Assembly (NCBI GenBank): GCA_963854835.1
Contig: OY978525.1
Location: 109,004,917-109,068,916 of the forward strand
Reading direction: 5' to 3'
DNA: 64,000 nucleotides
Source: Megamerina dolium
Lineage: Eukaryota; Arthropoda; Insecta; Diptera; Megamerinidae
Shown piece after piece: positions 46,388-58,530 of this stretch. The position numbers and the translations under genes are program-made. Below the pieces are notes generated by a model. The model was given only the letters and a program-made list of their open reading frames with translations, ran no database searches and was not told the origin of the DNA. The number at the start of each line of letters is the position of its first letter. The first letter of the stretch is position 1.

Positions 46388-46735
46388 AAGTTTTGTGTGG
46401 GGAAACGGCAAATAAAAATCTTAAATATCACTTCAATTTTCCTTACATCATTCAGAATTTGAAATTTCACATATATTTTCTGATATAACAACCCTGTTCT
46501 CAATAATAGTTTTTGAAAAATATTGAAATATTTTTAAATTTACGAGGGCAGTCCCAGAACTACGGTTAAAAACAAAAATCTAGCTAGTTGCTGCAAATAA
46601 AAATCTTAAAAATCACTTAAATTTTCCTTACTTGAAATTTCACATATATTTTCTGACATAACAACCCTGTTCTAAATAATTTTTGAAAAATATTGAAATA
46701 TATTTAAACTTACGAGGGCGGTCTCAGAACTACTC
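46388..46735. repeat. Duplicated flank with a solo transposon end
   Basis: About 150 bases from AATAAAAATCTTAAA (46411) through CCCTGTTCT to ATTGAAATAT and TACGAGGGCAGTCCCAGAAC (46541) are repeated from 46596 to the true start of the mariner element (TACGAGGGCGGTCTCAGAAC, 46712). The first copy holds only about 25 bases of the element's end and then runs into other sequence. Confidence 0.7.
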
Positions 46736-47894
46736 GACCTAACTTGGAAAACACAACAAATTTTGAGAAAATTTTTCTTTATTTCTCATCATAATCTCCT
46801 ATTAGCTCTCTATATACTTTTCCCAGCGATATTCTATAGCTTCGATACCCTGTTTATAGTATGAACTGTTTAGCTCATTAAAATAGCCATCTACCGCAGA
46901 TTCCACTCCACTTCATTGTTTGCAAGTCATTCTACCACCAAGTCATTTTTTCTCAAATTTGGAAATAGAAAATAATCCGAAGGAGCTAAATCTAGCGAAT
47001 AAGGTGCGTGCTTAAGCAATTCGAGCTTTAACTCATCGATTTTGTTCATCGCGGATGTGTGAACTGGTGCATTGTTTTGATGAAACAACACTTTATTTTT
47101 TGCCAAATGCGCATTTTTTCTTTAATTTAGCATAATACTCGCCGTTGATTGTTTTTCCTTTTTGAAGATAATCAATAAAAATTATCCCACTTGCATCCCA
47201 AAAAACAGACGCCATAACCTTACTTGCAGATGGAACTGTCTCCGCCTTCTTTGGACACGATTCTCCCCTTTCAGTCCACTGTTTTGAATGCTCCTTTGTC
47301 TCCGGTGTGAAGTGGTGGACCCAGGTCTCATCCATGGTTATGAATCGACGCAAAAACTCGGCTTTATTATTGTGAAACATCGCCAAATACACAGCTTTTC
47401 ATATCCCAATTTGCGTCCAATATACGATGTAAAGTAAAGCACTTTTAGGACTGCCTGTAATTTCACATAGCTCACACACCTTCAGCCGACGATCATCTAA
47501 TACCATTTTGTGGATTTTCTTAACCGTGTCTGGCGTGGCCACCTCAATTGGTCGACCAACTACGGTGTTCGTCTTGGCAGCTCGTACGACCTCGTTTAAA
47601 TTCTGCCACCCAAGATTTTATGGTTGTAAACGAAGGATGAGATTCCCCCAATTCGGCTTTAATATACGTTGGACTGATACATCTCAAGTGAAAGTATTAA
47701 ATTGCATAACGGTGACCAATTCTTCATTGAGGTCGTTAACTTTCGATGGCTCCAAAAAAAAAATACTAAACATCGTGGCGCTTTGAAACTGAAAACATAT
47801 GTTTTATAAGGTTGCCACTTTTCATCAAAGTAATTTTTTGAAAATTACTACCGCCATCTATATGTCAGGTCGGGTAGTTCTGGGACTGACCTCG
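46712..47894 (-). mobile_element. Mariner element with inverted ends, transposase broken
   Basis: The ends CGAGGGCGGTCTCAGAAC and, from the right, CGAGGTCAGTCCCAGAAC form a TIR of about 30 bases with a few differences. The minus strand reads a GRPIEV linker and helix-turn-helix near 47550-47470, RRFITMDETWVHHFTPETKE (first catalytic block, about 47350-47290), VFWDASGIIFIDYLQKGKT and, after a shift, remnants of the FHQNNAPVH-like second block and the third block near 47030-46960. The open part spans 47392-47093 only. Confidence 0.8.
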
Positions 47895-49360
47895 TTTAAC
47901 TTTTATTTGTTCGAAGAAGTTGATTTTTAGGCTGATGCAAAAAAACAAATCCAACTCTATTGGTTTAGAGTGAATGAAAATTGCTATTTCTTTACACAAA
48001 CAAATGTGGTATAATGACTTTTAATGACTTAATGCTCATTTACCATTTTCAAATCTCTTACACGCCCTCATAAATATTTAACTAAATAAATAGAACGACA
48101 ATTCAAGGTAAAAAATAAAAAACAAAAGTTTGAACGACTAAATAAATATGAAAATAAATATAAAAATAATTAATTAAAATACTTTGAGCAGTTTTTGTTT
48201 TTTTTTCCACTTCAACACAGGAGTATAATTAATAATTAATGCTAGTATCGCATGATTTTTTATTTGATATTTTTTTTTATACTCTCTCACATATATTTAT
48301 CACATTTAAAATGCAGTAGCATTTTATGAGCTTGTAATTGTAGTTATTATAATTCATTATTTTTTGTTTGAAAACACAAAAAAACACACACACAGACATT
48401 TATGTGCATATTTCTGTTTTAATCAATTCCATTCCATTACCGCATTTGTTGTATTGATGCAGTAGTGCATGCGTAAATGCAATTCTATTATGCATACAAA
48501 TGGGATCATTATAAAAGTATCCAATTATTCATACTTTACTTATATGAATGGATTTTTATTTTCATGAGTTTATTACTAATGAATTGTAATTTACTATTAG
48601 CAATGTATTATTGTGTGAGTGAGCATACAGTATCAATTTATGCATTTGTAATTCTATTCTTTTAACTATGACGTCACTAAATTATTATTTAGTTAAATTT
48701 ATTAATTCTTAGAATACAAATATGAGTATTGATCATATATGGCGGCTCCTGTTTGTGGCTCTTATTTGTTGTTTTAGTAAATGACGTTTACTATTAAGCA
48801 TTAAGTCAATTTTAAACCATTGGAAATTAATATCTATATAGTATATGCATATACAACGAGTATAAATTAAGGAAACTTGTAGGGAATTACCCAAAATTGT
48901 TGACATATATATTTTTTTTCAAAGAAATTCAATATAAAGCTTGATTTGTACTATGCGAATTTGTAGCGAATTCATCAAAACTGAATATAGCTATGGAGGA
49001 GAAAGTATTAACTTATTTATATTTGTTATGAATTTCTGCAAAATTGACTGCTTTAGCACATACTTAAATTTTGCATTAGGTAGTTTGTTATTGTAGAACA
49101 AGTTTCGATCAAACACAAAAAAATTGAATTGAAAATATTGACATATAAAAACAATGAAAAAACTTATGCTTACTATATACTGTTGCATGTACATATGTTG
49201 TAATATCAATTAGAATATTTGTTGTCAGTAGTAAAACTTATATGAATGATTTGCTTAAGTATTGTATTGTTGCTGTTGGCAGCCGCATCAAAATGCACTT
49301 GGCCCCCATTTACTTGAGTTGTTGTTGTTATAGCATTTTGCTTCCTTTGTCATCTATATG
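47895..49360. other. AT-rich intergenic DNA
   Basis: No gene or element that I can define. Confidence 0.5.
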
Positions 49361-50306
49361 TACAGGGTGATTTTTTAAGAGCTTTCGGATTTGATTTACA
49401 AAAAACACATGAAATTTAGAGAAATGTATGAAATCTTTATTTTGAGTCGATAGAACGATCTATATAATTTAATGTTTAAAGATGATTTCATGTAAATGTT
49501 GACTGAGGCTGTGCCTCAAATGGTTCATACGCTGGGTCCAATTTTGGCATACTCCCTCCAACATATCGGGCAGTATCTCACTAATAAATTCTTCAATATT
49601 GGCTTCCAGTACGTCCATCGTTCCGGGCATGTCGCCACAGATATGAACCTTAACATAGTACCACAGAAAAATAGTCGAAAGGCGTTAAGTCGCACGATGT
49701 AGGCGGCTAATTAACCGGCCCCAAACGTGAAAGAAACGGTTCACCAAACTCCACTCTCAATTGGTCCATTGTTTCGCGTGCTGTGTGACATTTGGGACCG
49801 TCTTGTTCAAAACAACATGTCCGCCAAGTTAGACTCTTCCATTTTGGGCCAAAATCAAGTTTGTAATCAGCGCACGGTAACGCTTGCCATTCACAGTAAC
49901 GTTCCTGCCTTCGTCGTCGCCTTGAAAAAATACGGTCCAATGATACCACCGGCTCATAATCCACACCAAACAGTGCATTTTTCATGCATGCATTGGCAGT
50001 TCTTTCAATGCTTCCGGCTGCTCTTCACACCAGATACGGCATTTTTGAATGTTCACGTATCCATTCAACCAGAAATGAGCTTCGCTTCGCTGAATGGAAG
50101 AAGTGCACGATGCATTTTCTTAACTGACACATGAATTTTGATAATAAATTTTCAATAATCTGCAAGCGTTGTTCGTTTCTAAGTCGATTCATGATTAAAT
50201 TATAGATCAAACGGAACATGTTTGACGTGTAACATGTTACATGAAAACAGCTGAGCTGTCAAAAATAGTGTTGCCAAAAAGAAAGTTGCTAAAAAATCAC
50301 CCTGTA
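49361..50306 (-). mobile_element. rosa-type mariner, both ends present, internally deleted
   Basis: TA followed by CAGGGTGATTTTTTAAGAG at 49361 and the complement of a matching end (CTAAAAAATCACCCTGTA, ending at 50306) define a 942-base element with TA duplication. On the minus strand: NRLRNEQRLQIIENLLSK start near 50190, FGVDYEPV/GGIIGPYFF-type remnants near 49970-49920, LFEQDGPKCHTAR second block near 49820 and remains of the C-terminal part. The first catalytic region and the third are deleted or shifted. Compared with a normal rosa-type element of about 1.3 kb, it has lost several hundred bases. Confidence 0.8.
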
Positions 50307-51861
50307 TCAGCAAACTGGCTGTACAATTGGAAAGACAACATTAAAGTAAATGCCGAAAAACAATATTAGGTATAGGGTTCTTAAATATTCGTTAATTTCA
50401 GAAAATCGATTATTCGATACATATATTTTATGACAAATCAGTTGATAATCAGTTTTAAAAGACAATTAGTAAAATTTAATCGATTTATCGATTCGAAATA
50501 ATTCTTTAAAATTGATCAAATATAATTCTACATTTTGTACAATTAATATGAACAATAAACAGCTCTTGATGATTGATTGAAAAAAATCTAAATTTAAATT
50601 TTTTTTCCAAAATAATTGCATAATTGACAAATTTTACTAATCGATTTCATATACGAATGACAAAAAAAAAACCGGTTAATCCAAATGACAATCATCATAA
50701 GTAGGCTCATCTATATACACCTCCACCATCATCATCATCATATTCGGCTGCAGGCAAAAGTCATCAACAACAGAAATATTTATATATAAAAAAAAAAAAA
50801 ATGGAAAAAAGGAAACAAAAATATGAAAATAAGAAATATATAAGTACATGCATATGTAGCTCGTGCTACATATGCTGTCACAGCATGTTACTGCTGAGTA
50901 AAATGTATTGTAGTACTGATATCCACTGAGTCTCTTAGGGCGGTGTGTCTGTGTGTGTTTAGAAAATGCAATTTTATTAAAATTATTACTTATTTTTTTA
51001 GTTTGTTCTTTTTATTGTTGTTGTTTATACATGTGTTTCATATTTTCAAAAAAAAATTTTTTTACTCGCTCCTTTCATTTTTTGGCTTTCACTACTTTTG
51101 TATTTGCCGCCATTACACACTACTACCAATGCAAAAATAAAGTGAGAGAAAAAAGAAATGAAAAGAAAAAACAACAACAACAAAAATGCATTTTATAACT
51201 TTTTCTTATTCATACAAGCAAAAAAAAATGTTTTTTTTTTCATCAAAATTCTATTGAGTTTTAGCAAATTTCAATTTTTGTAGGAATGTGAATAAAAAAA
51301 ATTTTTATTTTCTTCGTTATTTTTTTTTTTCTTTTTCTATACTTTTTATGATATAATGATTATGATTTTATGATTTTCTATTTGAATACACTTTGAAATT
51401 GATTTTCACAATTTTCTTTTCATTTTCATCTACTACATTGCATTGTACAATACATATTTTTTGAGAATTTAGATTTTACTCTGCTATGAGAGCAAAAAAA
51501 CAAATAAAATAATGAACGAACCAGTTTATTGTGAAATTATTACTTGCCCCAGATACAAATTCTTGGCCATTTTTCATACATTTGAAATTATGAGTATGTT
51601 TGATTGAAAGAGATAGAGAAATATGTATAGAGAGAGAGAGAGAGAAAAAAATGAAGTGGATACAAATTATGCTCTCTGTTTTTTTGCATAAGACTGCATT
51701 GAATAAATTCAACATAAATCTAATTTAATAACTGAGATAGATGTACTTTTGGCTATGTAACTTTTGCAAATGTCAAGCTATGACGCTAAGATTTAGAGCG
51801 AATATCAACAACAGATGTACCAACTTAACAAAAAAAAAAAAAAAACAGAACTTAAATTGGA
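50307..51861. other. AT-rich intergenic DNA
   Basis: No gene seen. CAT array near 50722-50740, GA array near 51632-51645, poly(T) runs. Confidence 0.5.
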
Positions 51862-51906
51862 ATGATGGGAGCGCCACACGGTGGTTATTCCGGGAACTTT
51901 TTGATC
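51862..51906. mobile_element. Half copy of the 62.7 kb MITE
   Basis: AATGATGGGAGCGCCACAC and GGTGGTTATTCCGGGAACTT followed by TTTGATCA match the right half of the small element at 62700-62840 almost base for base. The left half is absent. Confidence 0.75.
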
Positions 51907-52699
51907 ATTTATTTTGATCGTTTATTTTGTGCTTCGCATAATCATTATCTGAAAAAAAGATTCATTAAAATTGCAAAAAAATAACATATTAATTTATTTG
52001 GCTGCCTCCAAATAGCTCCAAGAACATATTTCTAGTTGAAAAATCAACGAAATCCCAATAACTCTACAATAATTTAAAAGTAACAACGTTTGCAACATTA
52101 TTCTAAAAGAAAAGAAGATAAAAAATAGCGATTGCATCAATCACCCGTCTGATAGCACCCTATTCATTCAAAACCTGGTATAGTTCGTATACTATGAATA
52201 TTTGCAATTTTTTAATTTACATTCATCTTAAATTCACATGAATTTAAAATGATTTTCATAGAATTTAAAAGCTTTACATTTTGCTTATTTTTTATTACTT
52301 GGTTATGACGCATTCCCATCTTGAAGTGCTCAATCCTAACTGCGTGAAAAGTTGGTAGTATGATAATTAACATTTGTTTTGAATTTTTATCAACAGACTT
52401 ATCAATTCATTTGATTAGAACGACACAATAATAACAAAATCATTTAATCATTTATTTATTTATATTTTTATTGAAATTATAACTGAAATATTATTAGTAT
52501 TGAAATGTGCATAAAGCTTGTATCAAATAATTTTGTTGACCAATTCCCATTGGATTAAAAAAAAAAAAAGATGAAAATATTTATATAAAAAATACAAATT
52601 GTCATAATCTATCTATTATCTATAATGCCCATATGGTTAAAATGATGTCGAATTTATTCAAAAGAACAATTTCATTTTTCCCGGCATTCTCAATTTGCC
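51907..52699. other. AT-rich intergenic DNA
   Basis: No gene seen. Confidence 0.4.
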
Positions 52700-52704
52700 G
52701 TTTC

Positions 52705-53950
52705 TAGGTAGGTAGGTAGGTAGGTAGGTAGGTAGAATGGCTGCGACCCTGGTGCGCTCTAGTAGCAAACAAAATATGACGTTTTGAGCCATAAATCCTC
52801 GCTAAGACCTACTGCGTGTTGAAAGATATGTTACAACCAGCCGAAGTAACTGTCTTAAGTTATCAAAGAAAGGGCTACCTAAGGATGTTAATCGGTTTCT
52901 GGCTAATACCGGGTATTTACACAAGAAATGCTCCACCGTCTCCTTAGCGGCTTCGGTCGTTACAGCTTCTGCAATGGTCGTTGTGCGGAATACCCATTTT
53001 CTCTGCATGTGTACCAATGGCCCAGTGGGCTGTGCATACTGCTATTAGTTTATGTATGACGGCCGTAGATCTACTCAGAAGGGTCCTTGTCCTCTTCTTT
53101 CTTGTAGTCTGGCCAGGTGGCTTTTGAAATTGAGTAGGTTGTGGTGTTTGGCCATTTCCGCTACGCTTTTTGTAGGTAGTCTTTTTGAATAATCCCCTTA
53201 GCTTTGGATAGGGGAATGTCAACATCGGCACTGGTTGTTCGTTCAGATGTCTGTAGATAAACCTCTACGGGCTAGCTTATCAGCATTTTCGTTAGCTGCG
53301 ATTCTCTTGTGTCCTGGAACCCAGATAACTAATATTTCGAGGTTGGCAGTTAGTGAGGTTATCATTAGTTTACATTCCCCGATCAGCTTTGAGCTAACAG
53401 TTGGTGCGGCTGAATGTCGGAGAGAATTGTTACCTTTCCAATTATATTCCTCTGCTGGAGCAATTTGCAAGCTTGCAGATTTCTCGCGTATACTTCCACC
53501 TGGAACACACTGCAGTAAGATGGGAGTTTTACAGACGTTGATATTTCTAAGGACTCCGAGTCGATTTCTGCTCCAAAACTCCAGAGCTCATTTTGGAACC
53601 ATCAGTGAAAATTTGTGGATTCCTACCGGCCAGGATTCCATCATTCTTCCACTCATTCCTACTTGGAAATACATGACGAACTTTTGGGAGGGTAAAGTTC
53701 GTTATGTTGGCAACTATATCTATAGGTACTTGTTTAAGGATACTACTGTGTCCTTATGGAGTACACTTCCAACATCCAGATTCCCTGAGTCTGAGTGCCC
53801 GTTGCGTTGCAGTACATAGTATGTGCAACTCAATTGGGAGGAGGTTCAAACAGAATCCAAGGCCGCAGCGGGGAAGGTGGGACAGACCCCAGTGGCACCA
53901 CCAATGCACGTAATGCTCATAAAATTCACGATATTTCGAATATTTTGATA
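52705..53950 (-). mobile_element. Non-LTR retrotransposon 3' part with RNase H domain
   Basis: Minus strand, from high to low: LRLRESGCWKCTP (about 53790), PQIFTDGSKMSSGV (RNase H first catalytic Asp, near 53600), LEILVIWVPGHKRIAANENADKLAR (53340-53260; His and the last Asp of RNase H in the usual order), a Cys/His motif HCRSC..TVEHFLCKYP (about 53000-52910), and a C-terminal tail LGSPFFDNLRQLL. Frames are shifted several times. The reverse transcriptase is absent. The low-coordinate end is a TACC-type array (GGTA units at 52705-52734), presumably the tail. It belongs to the RNase H-bearing LINEs (I/R1/LOA/Jockey group; exact clade not set). Confidence 0.75.
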
Positions 53951-54050
53951 AGAACGAAATTTTACTAATAAATTTTATGAATATAAAGCTGCAAATATAA
54001 ACGAAGCTCATACCATTTTATATAAGAGCGTCGTATATGTTATAAATTAT

Positions 54051-55212
54051 TATATAAGGTGTAGTAAAAAGAAAGCCATTACTTTTGCATTAAATTGAAG
54101 GTTTTATTTAGCATAGTTAGAACGATCCGATTTAGGTCAAGCATGCACCATTTTGTTCGACAACTTGTTGCCATTTTGAAGGTAATTTCAGAATGCCACT
54201 CTCATAGAAACCCTCGTCCCTAATGGCAAAAAACTGGGACAGTCGATTTTCACAAGCTTCTCTTGAGGCGAATTTTTCACCAGCAAAACCATTCACCATA
54301 GACAGGAACAGGTAGTCATTACTTGGTGCCAGGTCCGGACTATAAGGTGGATGTATAAGAAACTCCCAACCAAGCTCCCGGAGCTTCTGGCGAGTCACTA
54401 TCGATGTGTGTGGCCTGGCGTTGTCCTGATGGAACACAATTCCTCTCCCAATGGCCAAAGCTGGCCACTTCTGGGCGATTGCTTCCTTCAGACGGTCCAA
54501 TTGTTGACAGTACAGGTCCGAATTAAGAGTTTGGCCGTAGGAGAGCAGCTCATAGTAGATGATTCCCTGCCAATCCCACCAAACACATAGCAAAACCTTC
54601 CTGATAGTCAATCCTGGCTTGGCCACCGTATGCGCCGGCTCACAGCTATTCTACCACGACCGTTTTCGCTTGATGTTGTCGTAAGTGACCCACTTTTCAT
54701 CACCACTAACCAACAGCTTCAGAAATGGATCGATTTTGTTGTAATTCAGCAGCGATTCGCAGAGGGAAATTCGGTCCATGAGGTTTTTTTGCGTTAACTT
54801 GTGTGGCACCCATACATCGAGCTTTTTTTTGTATCCAGCCTTATTTAAATGGTTCCAAACGGTTTTCTGTGCAATGTTTAGCTCCTGGGCAATTAAAACA
54901 GTGTCTATATTACGGTCAGACTCGACGATTTTCATTATTTCATTACATTTTCAAACGTTTGGCTTGCGTTTTCGCCCTTATCGAAGAAAAACTGTAAAAT
55001 ATGGCGTATTTTCTCTTTACTGGTGTCCATCTTTGATGCGTGCTCAAGCAATACTGAGTCAAGCAATCACAAAACTGCCTGTAAAATTTATTTAGTACGA
55101 AATCCTATCTTTCTAACGCCATCTAGCGTAATCCCATCACACTTATTCAACGCGTGATACAGATTACTAAAGACATCTATTGGAAAAATAATGGATTACT
55201 ACACCTTATAAT
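54051..55212 (-). mobile_element. Mariner element, copy 2 of a two-copy family, ends intact, ORF broken
   Basis: AAGGTGTAGTAAAAAGAAAG at 54057 is mirrored by ATGGATTACTACACCTTATA near 55190-55210, giving the TIR with TA outside. The minus strand starts MDTSKEKIRHILQFFFDKGE (55031), loses about 100 residues just after, and continues with QKTVWNHLNKAGYKKKLDVW, PFLKLLVSGDEKWVTYDN (first catalytic Asp, about 54710-54660), a shift, LCVWWDWQGIIYYELLSYGQ, FHQDNARPHTS (second) and YSPDLAPSNDYLF (third, with an extra Asn). The C-terminal frame 54626-54132 is open over 164 codons. Better preserved than copy 1 at 17.2 kb. Confidence 0.85.
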
Positions 55213-55441
55213 ATAAATTTCAAAGCAAATTTTTTATATAAATATTTGCACATATGTAGTATTTATATTATATATGTTTCTAATTGCAAACATTTGAATT
55301 TCGTAATATTTTCAAGAAAAATATTATAAGCATATTGCAGTGTGGCATTGCACAAGATGCCAATGCATGTAAATGACAGTTCGCATCACATTCACATACA
55401 TTCGTGCATGTCTGTTGTGACAGAAATCGCTCGCCAATATA

Positions 55442-57092
55442 CAGTGGCTCACAGCTTATTTCGTACAGTGTATATATTTTTATGTACATGGCTGTAACAT
55501 CGAAACTAAAAAACTTATCAATAAGTTTTGAATGTAGATGTCTATGTATGTGTTTAGTAAACCTAATAAGAAAACGGGGAACCCCAAAAATTGTTCTTTT
55601 TGTCATGCAAGAGAGAAAAACTATTGATCAGCTGATTTTCAGCTCACATCTTATTTCGTACACAAACTTCAATGTAAGTAAGTTTCATTCTGCCGCGCAG
55701 TTACAAAGTTTTTTTGAATTGTATGAGTTTTTGGACCTTTTTAACTATTATAACAATTTTTATTATTATTATTTTAAATAGTTAAAGTGCTGTAAATTAA
55801 ACATTTAGCGTTATGGGTCGTCGTACAACGATGGAACAGCGTAAACTGGTAATTAACCATTTTAGGAAAGGTCAGAGTGTGCGAAAAATTGCTGAAATGA
55901 CAAATTTAAGTGCCTCAACTGTCCAATACATCATTCAACGCTTCGTTCGCGAAAATCGGTTGGAGAACAAGGGCAGAGAAGCACCTAATAAGATTTTCAA
56001 CGCTTCAGACGAGCGTTATATTGTACGAAAAATTAAGAAAAATCCAAAGTTATCCGCTCCGAAGTTGGCTGCAGAGGTTCAGCGTGAAATAGGAAAATCA
56101 TCCAGTGCTGAAACTGTCCGACGTGTGCTGCGCAATCATGACTTGAACGGTAGAGTAGCCCGAAAGAAACCATTCATTTCAAAAATGAATATACAACGCC
56201 GACTTGACTTCGCCAAAGAGCATATTATTAAGACTCCTGCGTTCTGGAATACCGTTATTTTCGCGGATGAGTCTAAGTTTAATATTTTTGGCTCGGACGG
56301 AATGTCATATGTTTGGCGTAAAGCGAATACCGAGCTAAACAAGGAGAACCTTAAGCCCACAGTGAAGCATGGTGGCGGTAGCGTGATGGTTTGGGCCTGT
56401 ATGTCAGCAGCCGGAGTAGGTGAATTGGTTTTTATTGAGGAAACAATGGACAAAATGAAGTACCTCGAGATTCTGAAAAACAATTTACTTCAAAGTGCAG
56501 ACAAACTGGGTTTGCGGGAAGAATTTCGGTACTACCAAGATAATGACCCAAAACATAAATCTGGGATTGTGCAATCTTGGCTTATTTGGAACTGCCCACA
56601 CTTGATGTCTCCACCACCACAGTCACCTGACATGAATGTGATTGAAAATCTTTGGTCTATTTTGGACAATAAAATAAGAACACACAAGATTTCTAATAAG
56701 CAAGACCTAAAGAAGGTACTGATGGAAGAATGGAAAAAAATCACACCAGACATCACTCAAAAATTGGTGGATTCAATGCCAAATAGACTCCAGGCTGTCA
56801 TTAACGCTAAGGGATGTCAACTAAATATTAAAATCAACTTACTTTGTTTTTAGTTTGAACTTAAAGAGACTGTACGAAATAAGCTGTGACATGAATTTTC
56901 CTATTTTTTTCTTATTTTATTTTTTTATAGTGTCAAACACTAAAATTTTGAAAAAGTAAATTTTGGAAAATAAAAAACAAACCTTCCTTTCTAAAATGGC
57001 ATTTATATTTTGTTCAAATTTTTGCTATATTAGAAATTACGACTGCAGCAATTTTTAAACTGTCACTGTACGAAATAAGCTGGGAGCCACTG
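55442..57092 (+). mobile_element. Complete Tc1-like transposon with IR/DR-type ends
   Basis: TA (55440-55441) precedes CAGTGGCTCACAGCTTATTT, and the other end reads, on the complement, CAGTGGCTCCCAGCTTATTT, followed by TA at 57093-57094. That is 28 of 29 matching terminal bases over a 1651-base element. Inner copies of the CTTATTTCGTAC motif lie at about 55650 and, inverted, at about 56871, so each end has two putative transposase sites, as in IR/DR-type Tc1 elements. A full transposase ORF lies between. Confidence 0.92.
55813..56853 (+). CDS. Tc1-like DD34E transposase, apparently intact
   Basis: 346 codons without interruption starting MGRRTTMEQRKLVINHF, the usual length for Tc1-like transposases, which excise and integrate the element at TA sites. 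Order: N-terminal PSQ-type helix-turn-helix (VRKIAEMTNLSASTVQYIIQRF, 18-39), second helix-turn-helix region (60-110), GRVARKKPF nuclear-localisation-type motif (about 114-122), FADESKFNIFG with the first catalytic Asp, GGGSVMVWACMSAAG glycine-rich box, YYQDNDPKHKS with the second Asp, and SPDMNVIENLW with the catalytic Glu. Exactly 34 residues separate the last two, giving DD34E. All expected catalytic residues are present. The C-terminus continues a little beyond the normal end (VINAKGCQLNIKINLLCF). No upstream promoter recognised. Whether it is still active cannot be told from sequence. Confidence 0.93.
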   Translation: MGRRTTMEQRKLVINHFRKGQSVRKIAEMTNLSASTVQYIIQRFVRENRLENKGREAPNKIFNASDERYIVRKIKKNPKLSAPKLAAEVQREIGKSSSAETVRRVLRNHDLNGRVARKKPFISKMNIQRRLDFAKEHIIKTPAFWNTVIFADESKFNIFGSDGMSYVWRKANTELNKENLKPTVKHGGGSVMVWACMSAAGVGELVFIEETMDKMKYLEILKNNLLQSADKLGLREEFRYYQDNDPKHKSGIVQSWLIWNCPHLMSPPPQSPDMNVIENLWSILDNKIRTHKISNKQDLKKVLMEEWKKITPDITQKLVDSMPNRLQAVINAKGCQLNIKINLLCF

Positions 57093-58530
57093 TATGTACA
57101 TATGAGTACATAAGTAGGTATACATGAGCTCATATTGCTATGCCTTTGGCATTAACTTCAAGGTTTCCTCTCTTTTATTGTACCATGTGCCTTTTTCTGG
57201 GGTTAGGAAATCATATCAGAAGAGTACACAAAAAATAAAAAAATACCATTGAAAAAAAAAGTGTGGCGGAAGTGTATGGCATTTATGTATGAAATTTATT
57301 ATATCTACTTATATATATTTTTTCCTCTCAATATTGACATATTTCTGGTTGATTTTCTTCAGATTTCGGTTAATATGTCGACAATATGGCGATCGATGAT
57401 AGTGATTTTGATGATGATGATGATGATGGTAATGATGATGATGTTCATCCTTGGAGTGACATATTAATTCCATATAATTTCATAAAAAAATGCAACTTGA
57501 GTTTCTTTGTTGATTTCTTCTTCTTCTTCTTTTCTTGCACTGGATATTAGTAAATGAATGAATAAGAATAACAACAAGAATATAATAAAATTCATGGAAT
57601 TATGCCAAAGTCTTTTTATTTTCTTAATATTGAAATCAGATTGCTTCTTTTCACCTTTTTACTCTTATTTTTTCTTTATGTGTAAATGAATCAGCCGATA
57701 TTTTTTTTAAATGCTTGACGGTACTTACATATGAAGTAACTGTATATTAGTAGATATCTGATGTAACATATTTGAATGAATGAGTGCTTTGCTTTCAGCC
57801 AAAAAAATATTGCAAAATAATTTACGCTTAACGCATTATAAACACAAAATAACAAAAAAGCAAAAAAAGAAAAATAGAAATAAAAATAAAAACTCAAAAA
57901 ATTAATTACATAGCACTGCATACAATAATAAATGTACAATTATGTGCTACGTATTTTACAAAGTTATGCTCATAATTCAGCTGTCACTGACACTTGAATT
58001 TTGTGGTAGATAGAAAAATTTTGACTCTACTCATTCACATATATGGATGCATACATGTTATATTCGAGTGGGTCGGTGAAATGAGTACATGAAGTATCCA
58101 CCTCTTAATTGAAAGCTTATCTTCAGAGCATCTCGGCACCATTCCAATTGGTTTTTCAACCATCATAAAACAGTCGTAATGGAATTTTTAAACATAACTT
58201 AGATGGTTGATCTGCCAAATTGCAGATATTATATCTCGTTGAAAGGGTCTCGAAAAACCCTGCATTATCCCATGAAGCTTCATTGACCCAGTAAAACTTT
58301 GCATTACCGGTTTAACATCCATTGTTTGATACATAAAACTGAAGCACTTGAAAATTCTTGAAATTATTACCTTTGAAATGTTTTACTAAATTCGTAAAAC
58401 ACAATTCAGCAACAGCTTAAAATTATCTGTTACCAACAAAACATGAAATTTGTTTGTTTTTAAGGCGACTACCGCAAGATTTCGGATTTTCTGCAAATTT
58501 TTTGAAGATTAAAAAAATTGGAAATTTTTA
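57093..58530. other. AT-rich intergenic DNA
   Basis: No gene that I accept. A GAT array lies at about 57410-57428 and TTC units near 57518-57532. Confidence 0.45.

Noticed and set aside
57386..57560. Acidic frame starting MAIDDSDFDDDDDD after an acceptor-like TTTTCTTCAG
   Set aside because: Most of it is a GAT microsatellite, and the rest turns into Phe runs from a TTC array.
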